Assembly: GCA_035541475.1 (NCBI GenBank)
Contig: DATKND010000182.1
Location: 6,979-70,978, forward strand
Source of the DNA: DASUFZ01 sp035541475
GTDB lineage: Bacteria > Myxococcota_A > UBA9160 > SMWR01
Length of the DNA stretch: 64,000 bases
Direction: 5' to 3'
In this document: piece after piece, positions 34,468 through 43,376 of the stretch
How positions within the stretch are numbered: position 1 is the stretch's first letter
How the letters are laid out: every line of letters begins with the position of its first letter
The notes under the pieces: model-generated
The model's database searches: none
The model's input: only the letters and a program-made list of their open reading frames with translations
What the model was told of the DNA's origin: nothing
Made by a program: the position numbers and the translations under genes

Positions 34468-36003
34468 TTAGATGACTCGCGGCGTCTCGGGGAAGCTGCG
34501 CCAGACGGGGATGCCGCAGAAGTGGCTGCCCTCGGTGCAGCGCGGGCGCGCGTGGCCGTCGCGCACGAAGCAGGGCGGACCCGCGTGCGCGACGAGCGCC
34601 GGGTGCACCGCGCGCACCTGCTCGAGCTCGTCCATCGAGGCGCGCCAGATCTCCCACTGCGCGTTGAGGCACGTGCGCATCGTCCACTTGTGGAGCAGGT
34701 CCTGGAGGTTGCCCGATTCCTCGAAGCGGATCGCGACCGCGTTCGGCAGTACGTAGAGCGCTAGCTCCGATGCGACCCCCGCGTCGAGCAGGCGCTCGCG
34801 CGCGTGCCACTGCGACTCGACGAGCTCCGTGAAGAGCGCGAGGCAGGCGGGGTCCTGCGCGATCAGCTCCGGCACGATCACATCCGGGCGCGCGGGCACG
34901 GCGCGCGAGAGCAGCGGCCGCGAGCCCGGCACCGTGCGGTGACGCTGGTCCTGCGAATCGGCCGTGTGCGAGAGCTTCTTGCGGAAGGTGTAGTGGGCGT
35001 GCGCCAGCGCGCGCATGAGCGGCGCGTGGCTCGAGACGTTGAGGCGCTCGAGGCGGTAGGGGTTGCGTCCGGGGTCGAGCGCCAGGGCGAGGGCCTCGTC
35101 GTCCGGCAGGTCGGCACGGCCGAGCACGTGGCGCACCGCGTCCGCCACGACCGCCGGCCCCCGCACGCTCCAGTCCACCAGGCGCGAGGTGCGGCCGTCG
35201 AGCGACTTGTCGAAGGCCTCGCAGAGCCCCGGGTCTCCGACACCGGACGGTGAGAGCTGCGCCTCCACCACCTCGTCCGCCTCGAGCGGCGGCGAGCCGA
35301 CGCGCCCGAAGAAGCTCGGGTCGAGCTTCTCCACCTCGGCGACCATCGCACCGACTACCCGGCACGCCTCCGCCGGCGCGTCGCACACACGCGCCATGCG
35401 GCGCAGCCGGTGCAGCACGATCCCCGAGATCGTGTAGACCATCGCGGTGTGGCAGGCGATCGGGATCACGTAGCGCGCCGTCTCGATCGCCCGCTTCTCG
35501 GCCTCGCGCGCGACGTTCTTGCCGAAGGCGACGCTCTTGCGCGCATCGAGCCGCCACAGCCGCGCCAGGATCTCGTGAGCGCGGGGCGCGAGCCGGGTGG
35601 AGAGCTCCGCATAGCCCCGCCATGCGCGCTCGATCGACTCGCAGTAGATCTCTCGCGCGCGACCGCCGAGCTCGGGCGGCACGTGAGCCGCGACCTCGTC
35701 GAGTCGCACGTAGCGCTGGCTCTGCTGCTCGGTGTTGTAGAACGGGAACGCGTGCAGGAAGCACCAAACGAGCTGGCGCGAGATGCCCGAGAGCGCGAAC
35801 TCGAAGGTCGCGTGCTGGTACACCGTGTGATGTCCGCCGTCGAAGGTCAGCGGACCGATGCTGCGTCGCTGGCGCTCGGTGATCTCGCCGGGCTCGATCA
35901 CACGCGGCGAGTAGCAGGTGCGCGCCGCCGCCATGGCGTCGTCGTAGGGGTTCGCCGTGGCGGAGCGCAGGCACACCTCGGGTCCGCGATCGACGATTGC
36001 CAC
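34468..36003 (-). CDS. thyX: Double-length ThyX-type flavin-dependent thymidylate synthase
   Basis: The 511-residue product is about twice the usual ThyX length. Residues 60-98 resemble the ThyX core (HHTVYQHATFEFALSGISRQ then FYNTEQQSQRYV), but the RHR of the RHRxxSxNExSxR motif is not where expected. A second region near residues 333-363 (LAHAHYTFRKKLSHTADSQD then RHRTVPGSRP) does carry RHR-x5-R. This looks like a fused pair of ThyX-like halves that share motif elements. The GTG at 36003 has a G-run four bases upstream. It probably makes dTMP from dUMP with FAD and methylene-THF, but activity is inferred. Confidence 0.8.
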   Translation of the reverse strand: MAIVDRGPEVCLRSATANPYDDAMAAARTCYSPRVIEPGEITERQRRSIGPLTFDGGHHTVYQHATFEFALSGISRQLVWCFLHAFPFYNTEQQSQRYVRLDEVAAHVPPELGGRAREIYCESIERAWRGYAELSTRLAPRAHEILARLWRLDARKSVAFGKNVAREAEKRAIETARYVIPIACHTAMVYTISGIVLHRLRRMARVCDAPAEACRVVGAMVAEVEKLDPSFFGRVGSPPLEADEVVEAQLSPSGVGDPGLCEAFDKSLDGRTSRLVDWSVRGPAVVADAVRHVLGRADLPDDEALALALDPGRNPYRLERLNVSSHAPLMRALAHAHYTFRKKLSHTADSQDQRHRTVPGSRPLLSRAVPARPDVIVPELIAQDPACLALFTELVESQWHARERLLDAGVASELALYVLPNAVAIRFEESGNLQDLLHKWTMRTCLNAQWEIWRASMDELEQVRAVHPALVAHAGPPCFVRDGHARPRCTEGSHFCGIPVWRSFPETPRVI

Positions 36004-36092
36004 GCTTCCCCCATGCACTGCGCCGCTCGCACCGGGCCGGGCGCCTAATCTCGCAGACGCCGCACGCGAGGGCAAAGTTTTTCCCATCTTGG

Positions 36093-36112
36093 TCGACGCG
36101 GCGCCGCGTCGA
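36093..36112. promoter_or_regulatory. 20-bp perfect palindrome upstream of the sigma54 operon
   Basis: The bases at 36093-36112 form a perfect inverted repeat centred about 150 bp before the predicted sigma54 start site, a normal distance for an activator site. It is GC-rich, so chance is not excluded, and it does not match the GTTC-N6-GAAC sites found before the HD-GYP gene. Confidence 0.3.
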
Positions 36113-36227
36113 GGGAGGCCGCAACTCCGTCTCGATGTCGGGCGCATCGTGGCTTCGGCCGCGCGCGCGCCGACTTGGACTCCGAGCTGCGGATCACTGC
36201 GGCGGCGGGCGCGAATCCCCGGTTCCT

Positions 36228-36242
36228 TGGCACGCCGTTTGC
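36228..36242 (+). promoter_or_regulatory. Sigma54 (RpoN) promoter of the kinase-regulator operon
   Basis: TGGCACG-N4-TTGC matches the -24/-12 consensus fully, with the invariant GG and GC ten bases apart. Transcription should begin near 36254. This makes the ATG at 36255 leaderless, so the next in-frame ATG at 36282 is the better start for the first gene. Confidence 0.75.
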
Positions 36243-36281
36243 GCTCGTCGTTGAATGGAGTATCTCGCCCGGGCTCCGCCC

Positions 36282-38195
36282 ATGACCCAGCTCTGGATCG
36301 TTCACCGTCTGAACCGCGAGCGCAGCGCTCTCGCGCGCCTCGCAGGCGCGCACGAGGCGGTGCTCGGGGCGCCGGGCGACGCGCACTTCGACGTCGCGCC
36401 GAAGCCCGACGTCGTCGTGCTCGGGCTCGAAGGCGATTGGGAGCCGGAGCTCGAGTTCGCGCACGGGCTGCGTCGCCGCGCGCCGCACGCGCGCTGGATC
36501 CTGGTCGGACCTCGCCGGGCCGATGCTCGCGCTCTCTCGCTCTTCGACGCGGTGGTCGCGGAGTATCTGCCCTACCCGCCCGACGCCTCGCAGCTGCGCG
36601 CGCGCATCGCCGCGACGAGCTCCGTCTCGGCGCCTCCGACACTCTCGGAGCGGAGCGAGCGCGACCTCGTGTCGGCGCGCTTCGGCCGCTGGTTCGCCGA
36701 CCTCGAGCTGCCAGCGCTACTGCGGGCGCTCGACCCCACGCTCGCGGACGTTCCGGTGCGGATCGCCGGCGAGCCGGGCACCGGGCGGGGCCTGTTGGTC
36801 CGCTACCTCCACTGGTTCGGGGGGCCGGCGCGCGGCGCGATGGCGCATGTGCCCTGCACGACCGAGACGCGGAGCGCCGAGATCGAGGCGACGCTCTCGA
36901 GCCTCGGCCGAGGAATGCGCGGCGTTCCGTTGCTCCTCGTCTGGCTCGAGGATTTCGATCGCCTCTCGCCGGTCGAGTCGCGGCGCGTGGCGGGCTGGGT
37001 GGCGAGCGGCCTGCCAGCGGGCTTCGCGCGTCCACCGGTCGTCCGCTGGGTCGGAACCTGCGCCGACGACGAGCCCGAGAGCCCGCAGCTCTACCGTGCT
37101 CTCGGCGGGATCGCGCTCCGCATCCCGCCGCTGCGCGAGCGCGCGGGTCAGATCGCGCGGCTCGTCGATGCGGCGGCGCGCGCCTGGTGCGCCGCGCGTG
37201 GCGCGCGCCCGCGGCGCTTCGGCGAGGACGCGATCGCGGTGATGGAGGAGTACCCGTGGCCGGGGAATCTGCTCGAGCTCGAATCGCTCGTGGTCGAGAC
37301 GCTCGCCGCCGGAGCGGCCGACCCGATCCGCGCCGACGATCTCGTGCGGGCAGGTGAGCCCTTCGCCGCCCTGCCCGTCACACGCGTCGGGACGCTGCTG
37401 GCGGAGGACGAGGCCGCGCCCGAGCCGCTCGAGCTCGCTGAGGTCGATGCGGAGATCGCGCTCGATCACCTCGCCGAGCCCGCGGAGCCCCCGCACGTTC
37501 CGGCCTCGGTCGATCCTCCGGTGCATCCGTCCGGCTCCGCCGAGGGCGCGCTCGCCCGACTCGTCGGCGCGCTCTCGCACGAGGTGCGCAACCCGCTCGC
37601 GACGATCCGCACCTTCGCCGAGCTGCTCCCGCACCGCTTCCAGGATCCCGAGTTCCGCGACCGCTTCGCCGAGATGGTGCGCGACGACGTCGGGCGGATC
37701 GACGCGCTGGTCGAGCGCCTCGCCGGCGTCGCGGATCTCGGCAGGCCGAAGCGCGAGAAGCTCGACCTGACGGCGCTGCTCGAGGAGCTCCTCGCCGAGC
37801 GGCGCGACGCGATCCGCAGGCGCAGCCTGCTCGTGCTGAAGGAGCTCGAGACGAACGCGCCGCAGGCGCTCGGCGATCGCGAGCAGCTGCGCGTGGCCTT
37901 CGACGCGCTGCTCGGCAAGTGCCTCGAGTGGGTGCCCGAGCGCGGCGACGTCTACATCGCCTCGCGACACCATGCGGCGGGGCTCCCCTCCGAGGGCTCG
38001 ATGCGCGTCCTTCTGCGCTTCCACACCCCGGGTGCGACCTCGAGCGCGCCCGGCGTCTCGATCGCCGAGACGTCGCTCGACCTGATGATCGCGGAGATCA
38101 TCGTGCGGGCGCAGGGCGGCGACTTCGCGGTGGCCGCGACGGACGGCGAGGAGACGCTGATCGTGGTCGACCTGCCGGCCCCGACCGTGGCCTGA
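36282..38195 (+). CDS. Mosaic sensor: degenerate NtrC-type AAA domain joined to a histidine-kinase-like module
   Basis: From 36282 the product has 637 residues. Residues 1-110 resemble a receiver fold without acidic-pocket residues. Residues about 125-350 are an NtrC-like AAA domain: the P-loop is GEPGTGRG (163-170; Arg for Lys), LLLVWLEDFDRL stands for Walker B, and PWPGNLLELESL is retained. The GAFTGA loop region is deleted. A HisKA segment follows with the acceptor His433 in LSHEVRNPLATIRTF. In the ATPase-like end the N-box Asn is missing (LRVAFDALLGKCLEW) and DxGxG and GxGL boxes are absent. Kinase activity is therefore doubtful. It precedes an NtrC regulator by 22 bases. An ATG at 36255 is the alternative start. 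Confidence 0.82.
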   Translation: MTQLWIVHRLNRERSALARLAGAHEAVLGAPGDAHFDVAPKPDVVVLGLEGDWEPELEFAHGLRRRAPHARWILVGPRRADARALSLFDAVVAEYLPYPPDASQLRARIAATSSVSAPPTLSERSERDLVSARFGRWFADLELPALLRALDPTLADVPVRIAGEPGTGRGLLVRYLHWFGGPARGAMAHVPCTTETRSAEIEATLSSLGRGMRGVPLLLVWLEDFDRLSPVESRRVAGWVASGLPAGFARPPVVRWVGTCADDEPESPQLYRALGGIALRIPPLRERAGQIARLVDAAARAWCAARGARPRRFGEDAIAVMEEYPWPGNLLELESLVVETLAAGAADPIRADDLVRAGEPFAALPVTRVGTLLAEDEAAPEPLELAEVDAEIALDHLAEPAEPPHVPASVDPPVHPSGSAEGALARLVGALSHEVRNPLATIRTFAELLPHRFQDPEFRDRFAEMVRDDVGRIDALVERLAGVADLGRPKREKLDLTALLEELLAERRDAIRRRSLLVLKELETNAPQALGDREQLRVAFDALLGKCLEWVPERGDVYIASRHHAAGLPSEGSMRVLLRFHTPGATSSAPGVSIAETSLDLMIAEIIVRAQGGDFAVAATDGEETLIVVDLPAPTVA

Positions 38196-38217
38196 TCTCG
38201 GCTACGCTGCGCCCCGG

Positions 38218-39591
<1,374 letters not shown>

Positions 39592-39632
39592 GATTCGCGA
39601 ACTCGTTCGTACGGACTTCGACCGCTCGTCGC

Positions 39633-39646
39633 GTTCCGATCGGAAC
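39633..39646. promoter_or_regulatory. Candidate activator site 1 (GTTC-N6-GAAC)
   Basis: A perfect 14-bp palindrome GTTCCGATCGGAAC lies about 205 bp before the predicted sigma54 start of the HD-GYP gene, a typical enhancer distance for NtrC-family activators. A second site with the same arms and spacing lies 69 bp downstream. Confidence 0.38.
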
Positions 39647-39701
39647 AGTCGTCGGACTCGCTGCAGATCCAAAGACTTCACGCCCGAGCTGCGACCTCGG
39701 T

Positions 39702-39715
39702 GTTCGCAATGGAAC
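39702..39715. promoter_or_regulatory. Candidate activator site 2 (GTTC-N6-GAAC)
   Basis: GTTCGCAATGGAAC has the same GTTC and GAAC arms and six-base spacing as site 1 and lies about 136 bp before the predicted start of transcription. The inner bases are not symmetrical. The pair is suggestive but based on eye inspection only. Confidence 0.33.
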
Positions 39716-39818
39716 GCTCTCCGACGCCTGCCGCAGCCGGACCGCGCGTGTGCCTGCTGTCGGGATTGGCTCGTGGCTCCAAGGAGTTGGCGTCCCGCCT
39801 GCCGATCCCTCGTGCTCG

Positions 39819-39833
39819 CGGCACGTCGCTTGC
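39819..39833 (+). promoter_or_regulatory. Sigma54 (RpoN) promoter of the HD-GYP gene
   Basis: CGGCACG-N4-TTGC keeps the invariant GG (-24) and GC (-12) ten bases apart and differs from consensus at one flanking base. Transcription would begin near 39845. The leader of about 20 bases holds GGGAG at 39853-39857, eight bases before the ATG at 39866, so promoter, ribosome site and start codon agree. Confidence 0.7.
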
Positions 39834-39865
39834 GATGGGGAGCCGGAAACCCGGGAGCCACCCCC

Positions 39866-41050
39866 ATGGAAACCGTCTCGTCGGACGTCTTCGAGCCCAA
39901 GCCCACCATCCTCGTGGTGGACGACGAGCGCGGACCGCGCGAGTCGCTGCGCATGATCCTGGCGTCGGCGCACAACGTGCTCGTCGCGCCGGACGGCGCC
40001 GAGGCGATCGAGCTGCTGCGCCGACAACCCGTCGACGTCCTCACGCTCGACCTCAGCATGCCCGGCATGAGCGGCGAGGAGGTGATGCAGGCCGTCCACG
40101 AGGAGTTCCCGCAGACCGAAATCGTCGTGGTGACGGGATGCGGCTCTGTCGAGAGCGCCGCGCAGGGAATCCGCTTCGGGATCTGCGACTACCTCCAGAA
40201 GCCCTTCGACATGGTCCAGGTCATGGGAGCGGTCGGCCGCGCGCTCGGGCGTCGGCGCGCGCGCACCGGCCTCGTCAGCTTTCTCGAGCAGCTCGGCGGC
40301 GTCGTCGGACGCGACCGCGAGGCGCTAGCGATCCTCGAGGAGGTCCGTCGCAGTCAGAAGCTCCGCTCGCAGCTCCAGCAGATCATCGACGCGCGCGGCG
40401 AGCCGGCCGGACCGGGCCTGCGCGGCTACCAGCACAAGATCGAGTTCCTCGAAGTGCTCGCCGAGACGATCGAGGCCAAGGACCGCTACATGCGCGGTCA
40501 CGCGCGCCGCGTGGCCTTCTACGCCGGGCTGATCGCCGAGCGCATGCACCTCGCACCCGAAGCCCAGGAGCGCGTGCGTCTCGCGGCCTTCCTCCACGAC
40601 CTCGGCAAGGTCGGCGTGCCGACCGACCTGCTGCTGCGCTCGGGCGCGCTCGAGCCCGCAGAGCGAGCCGTCGTCGAGCGTCACCCGGCGATCGGCGCGC
40701 ATCTGCTTGGTCCGCTCGGGATGCCTTGCGAGATCTCGCAGGCGATCCGCCATCACCACGAGTGGTGGGACGGGACCGGCTATCCCGACAGCGTCGCCGG
40801 CGAAGAGATTCCGCTCGACGCGCGCATCGTCGCGATCGCCGACGCCTTCGACGCGATGAGCTGCGACCGCCCCTACCGACACGCGCTGCGGCGCGACGTG
40901 GTGGTCGCGGAGTTCCGCCGCTACGCGGGCATCCAGTTCGATCCGAGCCTGGTCAAGGTGTTCCTGTCGATCGTCGAGGAACGCTCGACGGACGTCGACG
41001 TGACCTTGCTGGCCGAGAGCGCCGCGGCGTCGACGAACGCCGCGGCCTAG
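39866..41050 (+). CDS. HD-GYP response regulator (c-di-GMP phosphodiesterase type)
   Basis: The 394-residue product has a receiver domain (phospho-Asp62 in LTLDLSMPGMSG, KPFD), a helical linker, and an HD-GYP domain from about residue 195. The HD pair is at 244-245 in FLHDLGKVGVP, with HARRVAFYAGLIAERM before it and HHHEWWDGTGYPDSVAG (296-312) containing the GYP triplet. Intact metal and GYP residues predict c-di-GMP hydrolysis. The ATG at 39866 follows GGGAG by eight bases. A sigma54 promoter and a strong terminator frame it as a single-gene unit beside an NtrC regulator. Confidence 0.94.
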   Translation: METVSSDVFEPKPTILVVDDERGPRESLRMILASAHNVLVAPDGAEAIELLRRQPVDVLTLDLSMPGMSGEEVMQAVHEEFPQTEIVVVTGCGSVESAAQGIRFGICDYLQKPFDMVQVMGAVGRALGRRRARTGLVSFLEQLGGVVGRDREALAILEEVRRSQKLRSQLQQIIDARGEPAGPGLRGYQHKIEFLEVLAETIEAKDRYMRGHARRVAFYAGLIAERMHLAPEAQERVRLAAFLHDLGKVGVPTDLLLRSGALEPAERAVVERHPAIGAHLLGPLGMPCEISQAIRHHHEWWDGTGYPDSVAGEEIPLDARIVAIADAFDAMSCDRPYRHALRRDVVVAEFRRYAGIQFDPSLVKVFLSIVEERSTDVDVTLLAESAAASTNAAA

Positions 41051-41074
41051 GTCTCCGTTTCGGGGTGAGGGGGG

Positions 41075-41112
41075 AACGGGGGTCCCGGCGTCTGCCGGGG
41101 CCCCCGTTTGGT
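41075..41112 (+). terminator. Strong intrinsic terminator after the HD-GYP gene
   Basis: AACGGGGGTCCCGGC (41075-41089) pairs with GCCGGGGCCCCCGTT (41094-41108) through 15 base pairs including one G-T wobble, with a 4-base loop. A short T-rich run follows. It begins 25 bases after the stop codon. Confidence 0.8.
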
Positions 41113-41113
41113 T

Positions 41114-41215
41114 ACTCCGCTCGGCTGCGCCGAGCTGCGCACGCCGGCGTGGGGAGAAAGCGCCAGCCGGGTCTTCGCCGGCGCTTGCGGCGATCCGCTC
41201 GCTTCGCTCGCTACG
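41114..41215 (-). repeat. Tandem-hairpin repeat, copy D (diverged)
   Basis: Read on the minus strand it contains GCAAGCGCC with an enlarged paired region (outer stem 41159-41164 with 41180-41185), a GCGCAG spacer and a 7-bp hairpin GCTCGGC-GCA-GCCGAGC (41135-41119) followed by GGAGTAACC. The order of parts matches the other copies, but the central hairpin is longer. It faces against both flanking genes and abuts the terminator. Confidence 0.45.
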
Positions 41216-41239
41216 CCGTGCCTCCGACCTTCAAGAGAG

Positions 41240-41266
41240 GAAGGAACCTTCCAGTGATGAAGGAAC
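41240..41266. repeat. Direct repeat GAAGGAAC x2 before tatA
   Basis: GAAGGAAC occurs at 41240-41247 and 41259-41266, 19 bases apart, inside the most AT-rich part of the 41051-41332 spacer. It may be a regulator site or promoter surroundings for tatAC. No convincing -35/-10 pair was found. Confidence 0.25.
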
Positions 41267-41332
41267 ATTAAGTTTTGGTAGGCCATTGGGGGCGGCACGC
41301 CGGCGTCGGATCGGGCGCTACTCTCCGCGACC

Positions 41333-41623
41333 ATGTTCGGCATCGGCATGACCGAGCTCATCGTGATCTTCGCGATCGCGTTGATCGTGCTCGGCCCCAA
41401 GCGACTCCCGGAGATCGCTCGCTCGCTCGGCCGCGGCATCGCGGAGTTCCGGCGCGCATCGATGGATCTGCGCCGCGAGTTCATGGACGCATCCGACGAG
41501 GCGCGCATCGCGCCGCCGCAGATCACCGACGCGGCGTCCGCGAGCAAGCCGGCCGCAGCGGCTCCATCCGCGACGCCGGCGCCGCCCGCAGAGGCACCGC
41601 GCGACGCGACCCGCGATGGATGA
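41333..41623 (+). CDS. tatA: TatA/TatB-family Sec-independent translocase subunit
   Basis: The 96-residue product has the TatA/B layout: a short periplasmic N-terminus, one membrane helix (ELIVIFAIALIVLG), the hinge GPKRLPEIARSLGRG, an amphipathic helix (IAEFRRASMDLRREFMD) and an Ala/Pro-rich tail. The Pro after the helix and Glu at residue 8 leave TatA and TatB roles both possible. It overlaps tatC by eight bases. No second tatA/B gene is in the window, so it could serve both roles or have a partner elsewhere. Confidence 0.88.
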   Translation: MFGIGMTELIVIFAIALIVLGPKRLPEIARSLGRGIAEFRRASMDLRREFMDASDEARIAPPQITDAASASKPAAAAPSATPAPPAEAPRDATRDG

Positions 41624-42377
41624 GACGCGGCTCCCGCTGACCGAACATCTCGCGGAGCTCCGCACCCGGTTGATCCGCAGCGTCGCCGCGTGGCTCGGCG
41701 CCAGCGTGCTCGCCTGGACCTACAAAGAGGAGATCTTCCGGCTGCTGATCGCGCCGGCGGTCCACGCGCTCGGACATGGCGCGGCGCGGCCGCTCCAGGC
41801 GATCGCGCCGACGGAGATCTTCTTCACCTACCTCGAGTGCGCGCTGCTCGCGGGCTTCGTGTTCGCGCTGCCCGTGATCCTGTGGCAGATCTGGTCCTTC
41901 GTCTCACCGGGCCTCTATCCGAGCGAGAAGAACGCGATCGTGCCCTTCGTGTTCATCTCCACCGGGCTCTTCGTGGGCGGCGCGCTCTTCGGCTACTCGC
42001 AGATCCTCCCGATCATGTTCGGGTTCTTCGGAGCCTTCGACAACGAGTTCGTCGAGTCCGCATGGACGATGAACGAAGTCTTCAGCCTGACCACGCACAT
42101 GTTCCTCGCGTTCGGCGTGGCGTTCGAGCTGCCGGTCGTGGTGTTCTTCCTGTCGGTCGGCGGGATCGTCGACGCGCGCACGCTCTGGCGCGGCACGCCC
42201 AACGCGATCCTCGTCATCTTCATCGTCGCCGCGGTCCTGACGCCGACGCCCGACTGGGTCAGCCAGTGCCTGCTCGGCGTCCCGATGGTCGGCCTCTATC
42301 TGCTCGGCGTCGCCGCCGCGTACTTCTTCGGCGGATCCCGCCGGCGCGCGGCGGATCTCGGCGACAGCGCCGCTTAG
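41616..42377 (+). CDS. tatC: TatC, twin-arginine translocase core subunit
   Basis: TatC recognises twin-arginine signal peptides in the inner membrane. The 253-residue product has six hydrophobic segments and the signatures LTEHLAELRTRL at the N-terminus, ATPTEIFFTYLE-like APTEIFFTYLECALLAG, FVSPGLYPSEKN and FELPVVVFFLSVGGIV. The substrate-binding Glu of the N-terminal loop (EHLAELR) is present. It overlaps tatA upstream and converges with nudC, the two stop codons overlapping by four bases. Confidence 0.95.
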   Translation: MDETRLPLTEHLAELRTRLIRSVAAWLGASVLAWTYKEEIFRLLIAPAVHALGHGAARPLQAIAPTEIFFTYLECALLAGFVFALPVILWQIWSFVSPGLYPSEKNAIVPFVFISTGLFVGGALFGYSQILPIMFGFFGAFDNEFVESAWTMNEVFSLTTHMFLAFGVAFELPVVVFFLSVGGIVDARTLWRGTPNAILVIFIVAAVLTPTPDWVSQCLLGVPMVGLYLLGVAAAYFFGGSRRRAADLGDSAA

Positions 42378-43294
42378 GCAAAAGACCCGTCCACCCAGGC
42401 GCGCAGCAGCCGGTGCGCGATCGAGAAGGCGGGCGGCACGACCGGCAGGCCGTCGACACCTGAGAGCGACGCGCGGATCTCGTCGCGCGTGAACCAGCGG
42501 GCGTCCTCGAGCTCGCTCCGGTCGACGCGGACATCCTCGCTGAGGCCCTCGGCGCAGCAGCCGAGCATCAGCGACGACGGGAAGGGCCACGGCTGCGAGC
42601 GCCAGTAGCGCACGGCGCCGATGCGGACGCCCGCCTCCTCGTGGATCTCTCGGCGCACCGCTTCCTCGAGCGACTCTCCCGCCTCGACGAAGCCGGCGAG
42701 CGCGGAGTACATGCGCGCGGGCCACGCGGGCTGGCGTCCGAGCAGGCAGCGGTCGCCGCGCACGACCACGGCGATCGCGACCGGATCGGTGCGCGGAAAG
42801 TGCTCCGCCTGACACTCGCGGCAGACGCGATGCGCGCCGCCAAAGACCGCGCGCGTGCCCCCGCCGCAAGCGGCGCAGTAGCCGTGGCGCGCGTGCCAGT
42901 CGACGAGCGCACGCGCCTGCGCGGAGATCGCGGCCTCCTCCTGCGCGAGCAGCGGCACCACGCCGCGCAGATCCTCGAAGCGCGCGACGTCGCCGACGCC
43001 GAAGCTCTCCTCCGGCTTCGCTGCCGCAGACACGTCGACCGCGAAGTGCGCGACGCCGCCGAGGCTGCCTAGCAGCACCGGCTCCGGACGCGGCTCGAGG
43101 TCCGCGAAGAAGTCGCGCCGCGCCCACGCGAGCGCGCGCGATGCGCCGTGCTTGACCAGCGGCTGGAGACGCCAGAGCGGCAGGAAACGCGACTGCGTGT
43201 CGGCGAGGCGCGCCTCGACCCAGGCGTGATCGCGACGACGCGACGCCTCGCGGTCGAGCGGGCTGCCGACGAAGGTGAGCGCGTCCGCGGTCAT
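42374..43294 (-). CDS. nudC: NudC-type NADH pyrophosphatase / RNA deNADding enzyme
   Basis: The 306-residue Nudix hydrolase has a zinc ribbon (CAACG ... CRECQ, about 140-165), then the Nudix box GFVEAGESLEEAVRREIHEE followed by AG. The NudC-specific SQPWPFPSSLM comes after it. This combination identifies the NADH diphosphatase subgroup, which also removes NAD caps from RNA in E. coli. The N-terminal domain (LPLWRLQPLVKHG) is typical. ATG at 43294; an 82-base divergent spacer with a 7-bp GC hairpin (43333-43352) separates it from the TPR gene. Confidence 0.93.
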   Translation of the reverse strand: MTADALTFVGSPLDREASRRRDHAWVEARLADTQSRFLPLWRLQPLVKHGASRALAWARRDFFADLEPRPEPVLLGSLGGVAHFAVDVSAAAKPEESFGVGDVARFEDLRGVVPLLAQEEAAISAQARALVDWHARHGYCAACGGGTRAVFGGAHRVCRECQAEHFPRTDPVAIAVVVRGDRCLLGRQPAWPARMYSALAGFVEAGESLEEAVRREIHEEAGVRIGAVRYWRSQPWPFPSSLMLGCCAEGLSEDVRVDRSELEDARWFTRDEIRASLSGVDGLPVVPPAFSIAHRLLRAWVDGSFA

Positions 43295-43376
43295 GCGCGC
43301 GCAATGGTACGGGGCGTGGCGGGGCGGTCCATGGCGGCGTCCGGTCGCCGCCGGGCTCTTCGGGTAGGCTGCGCCG

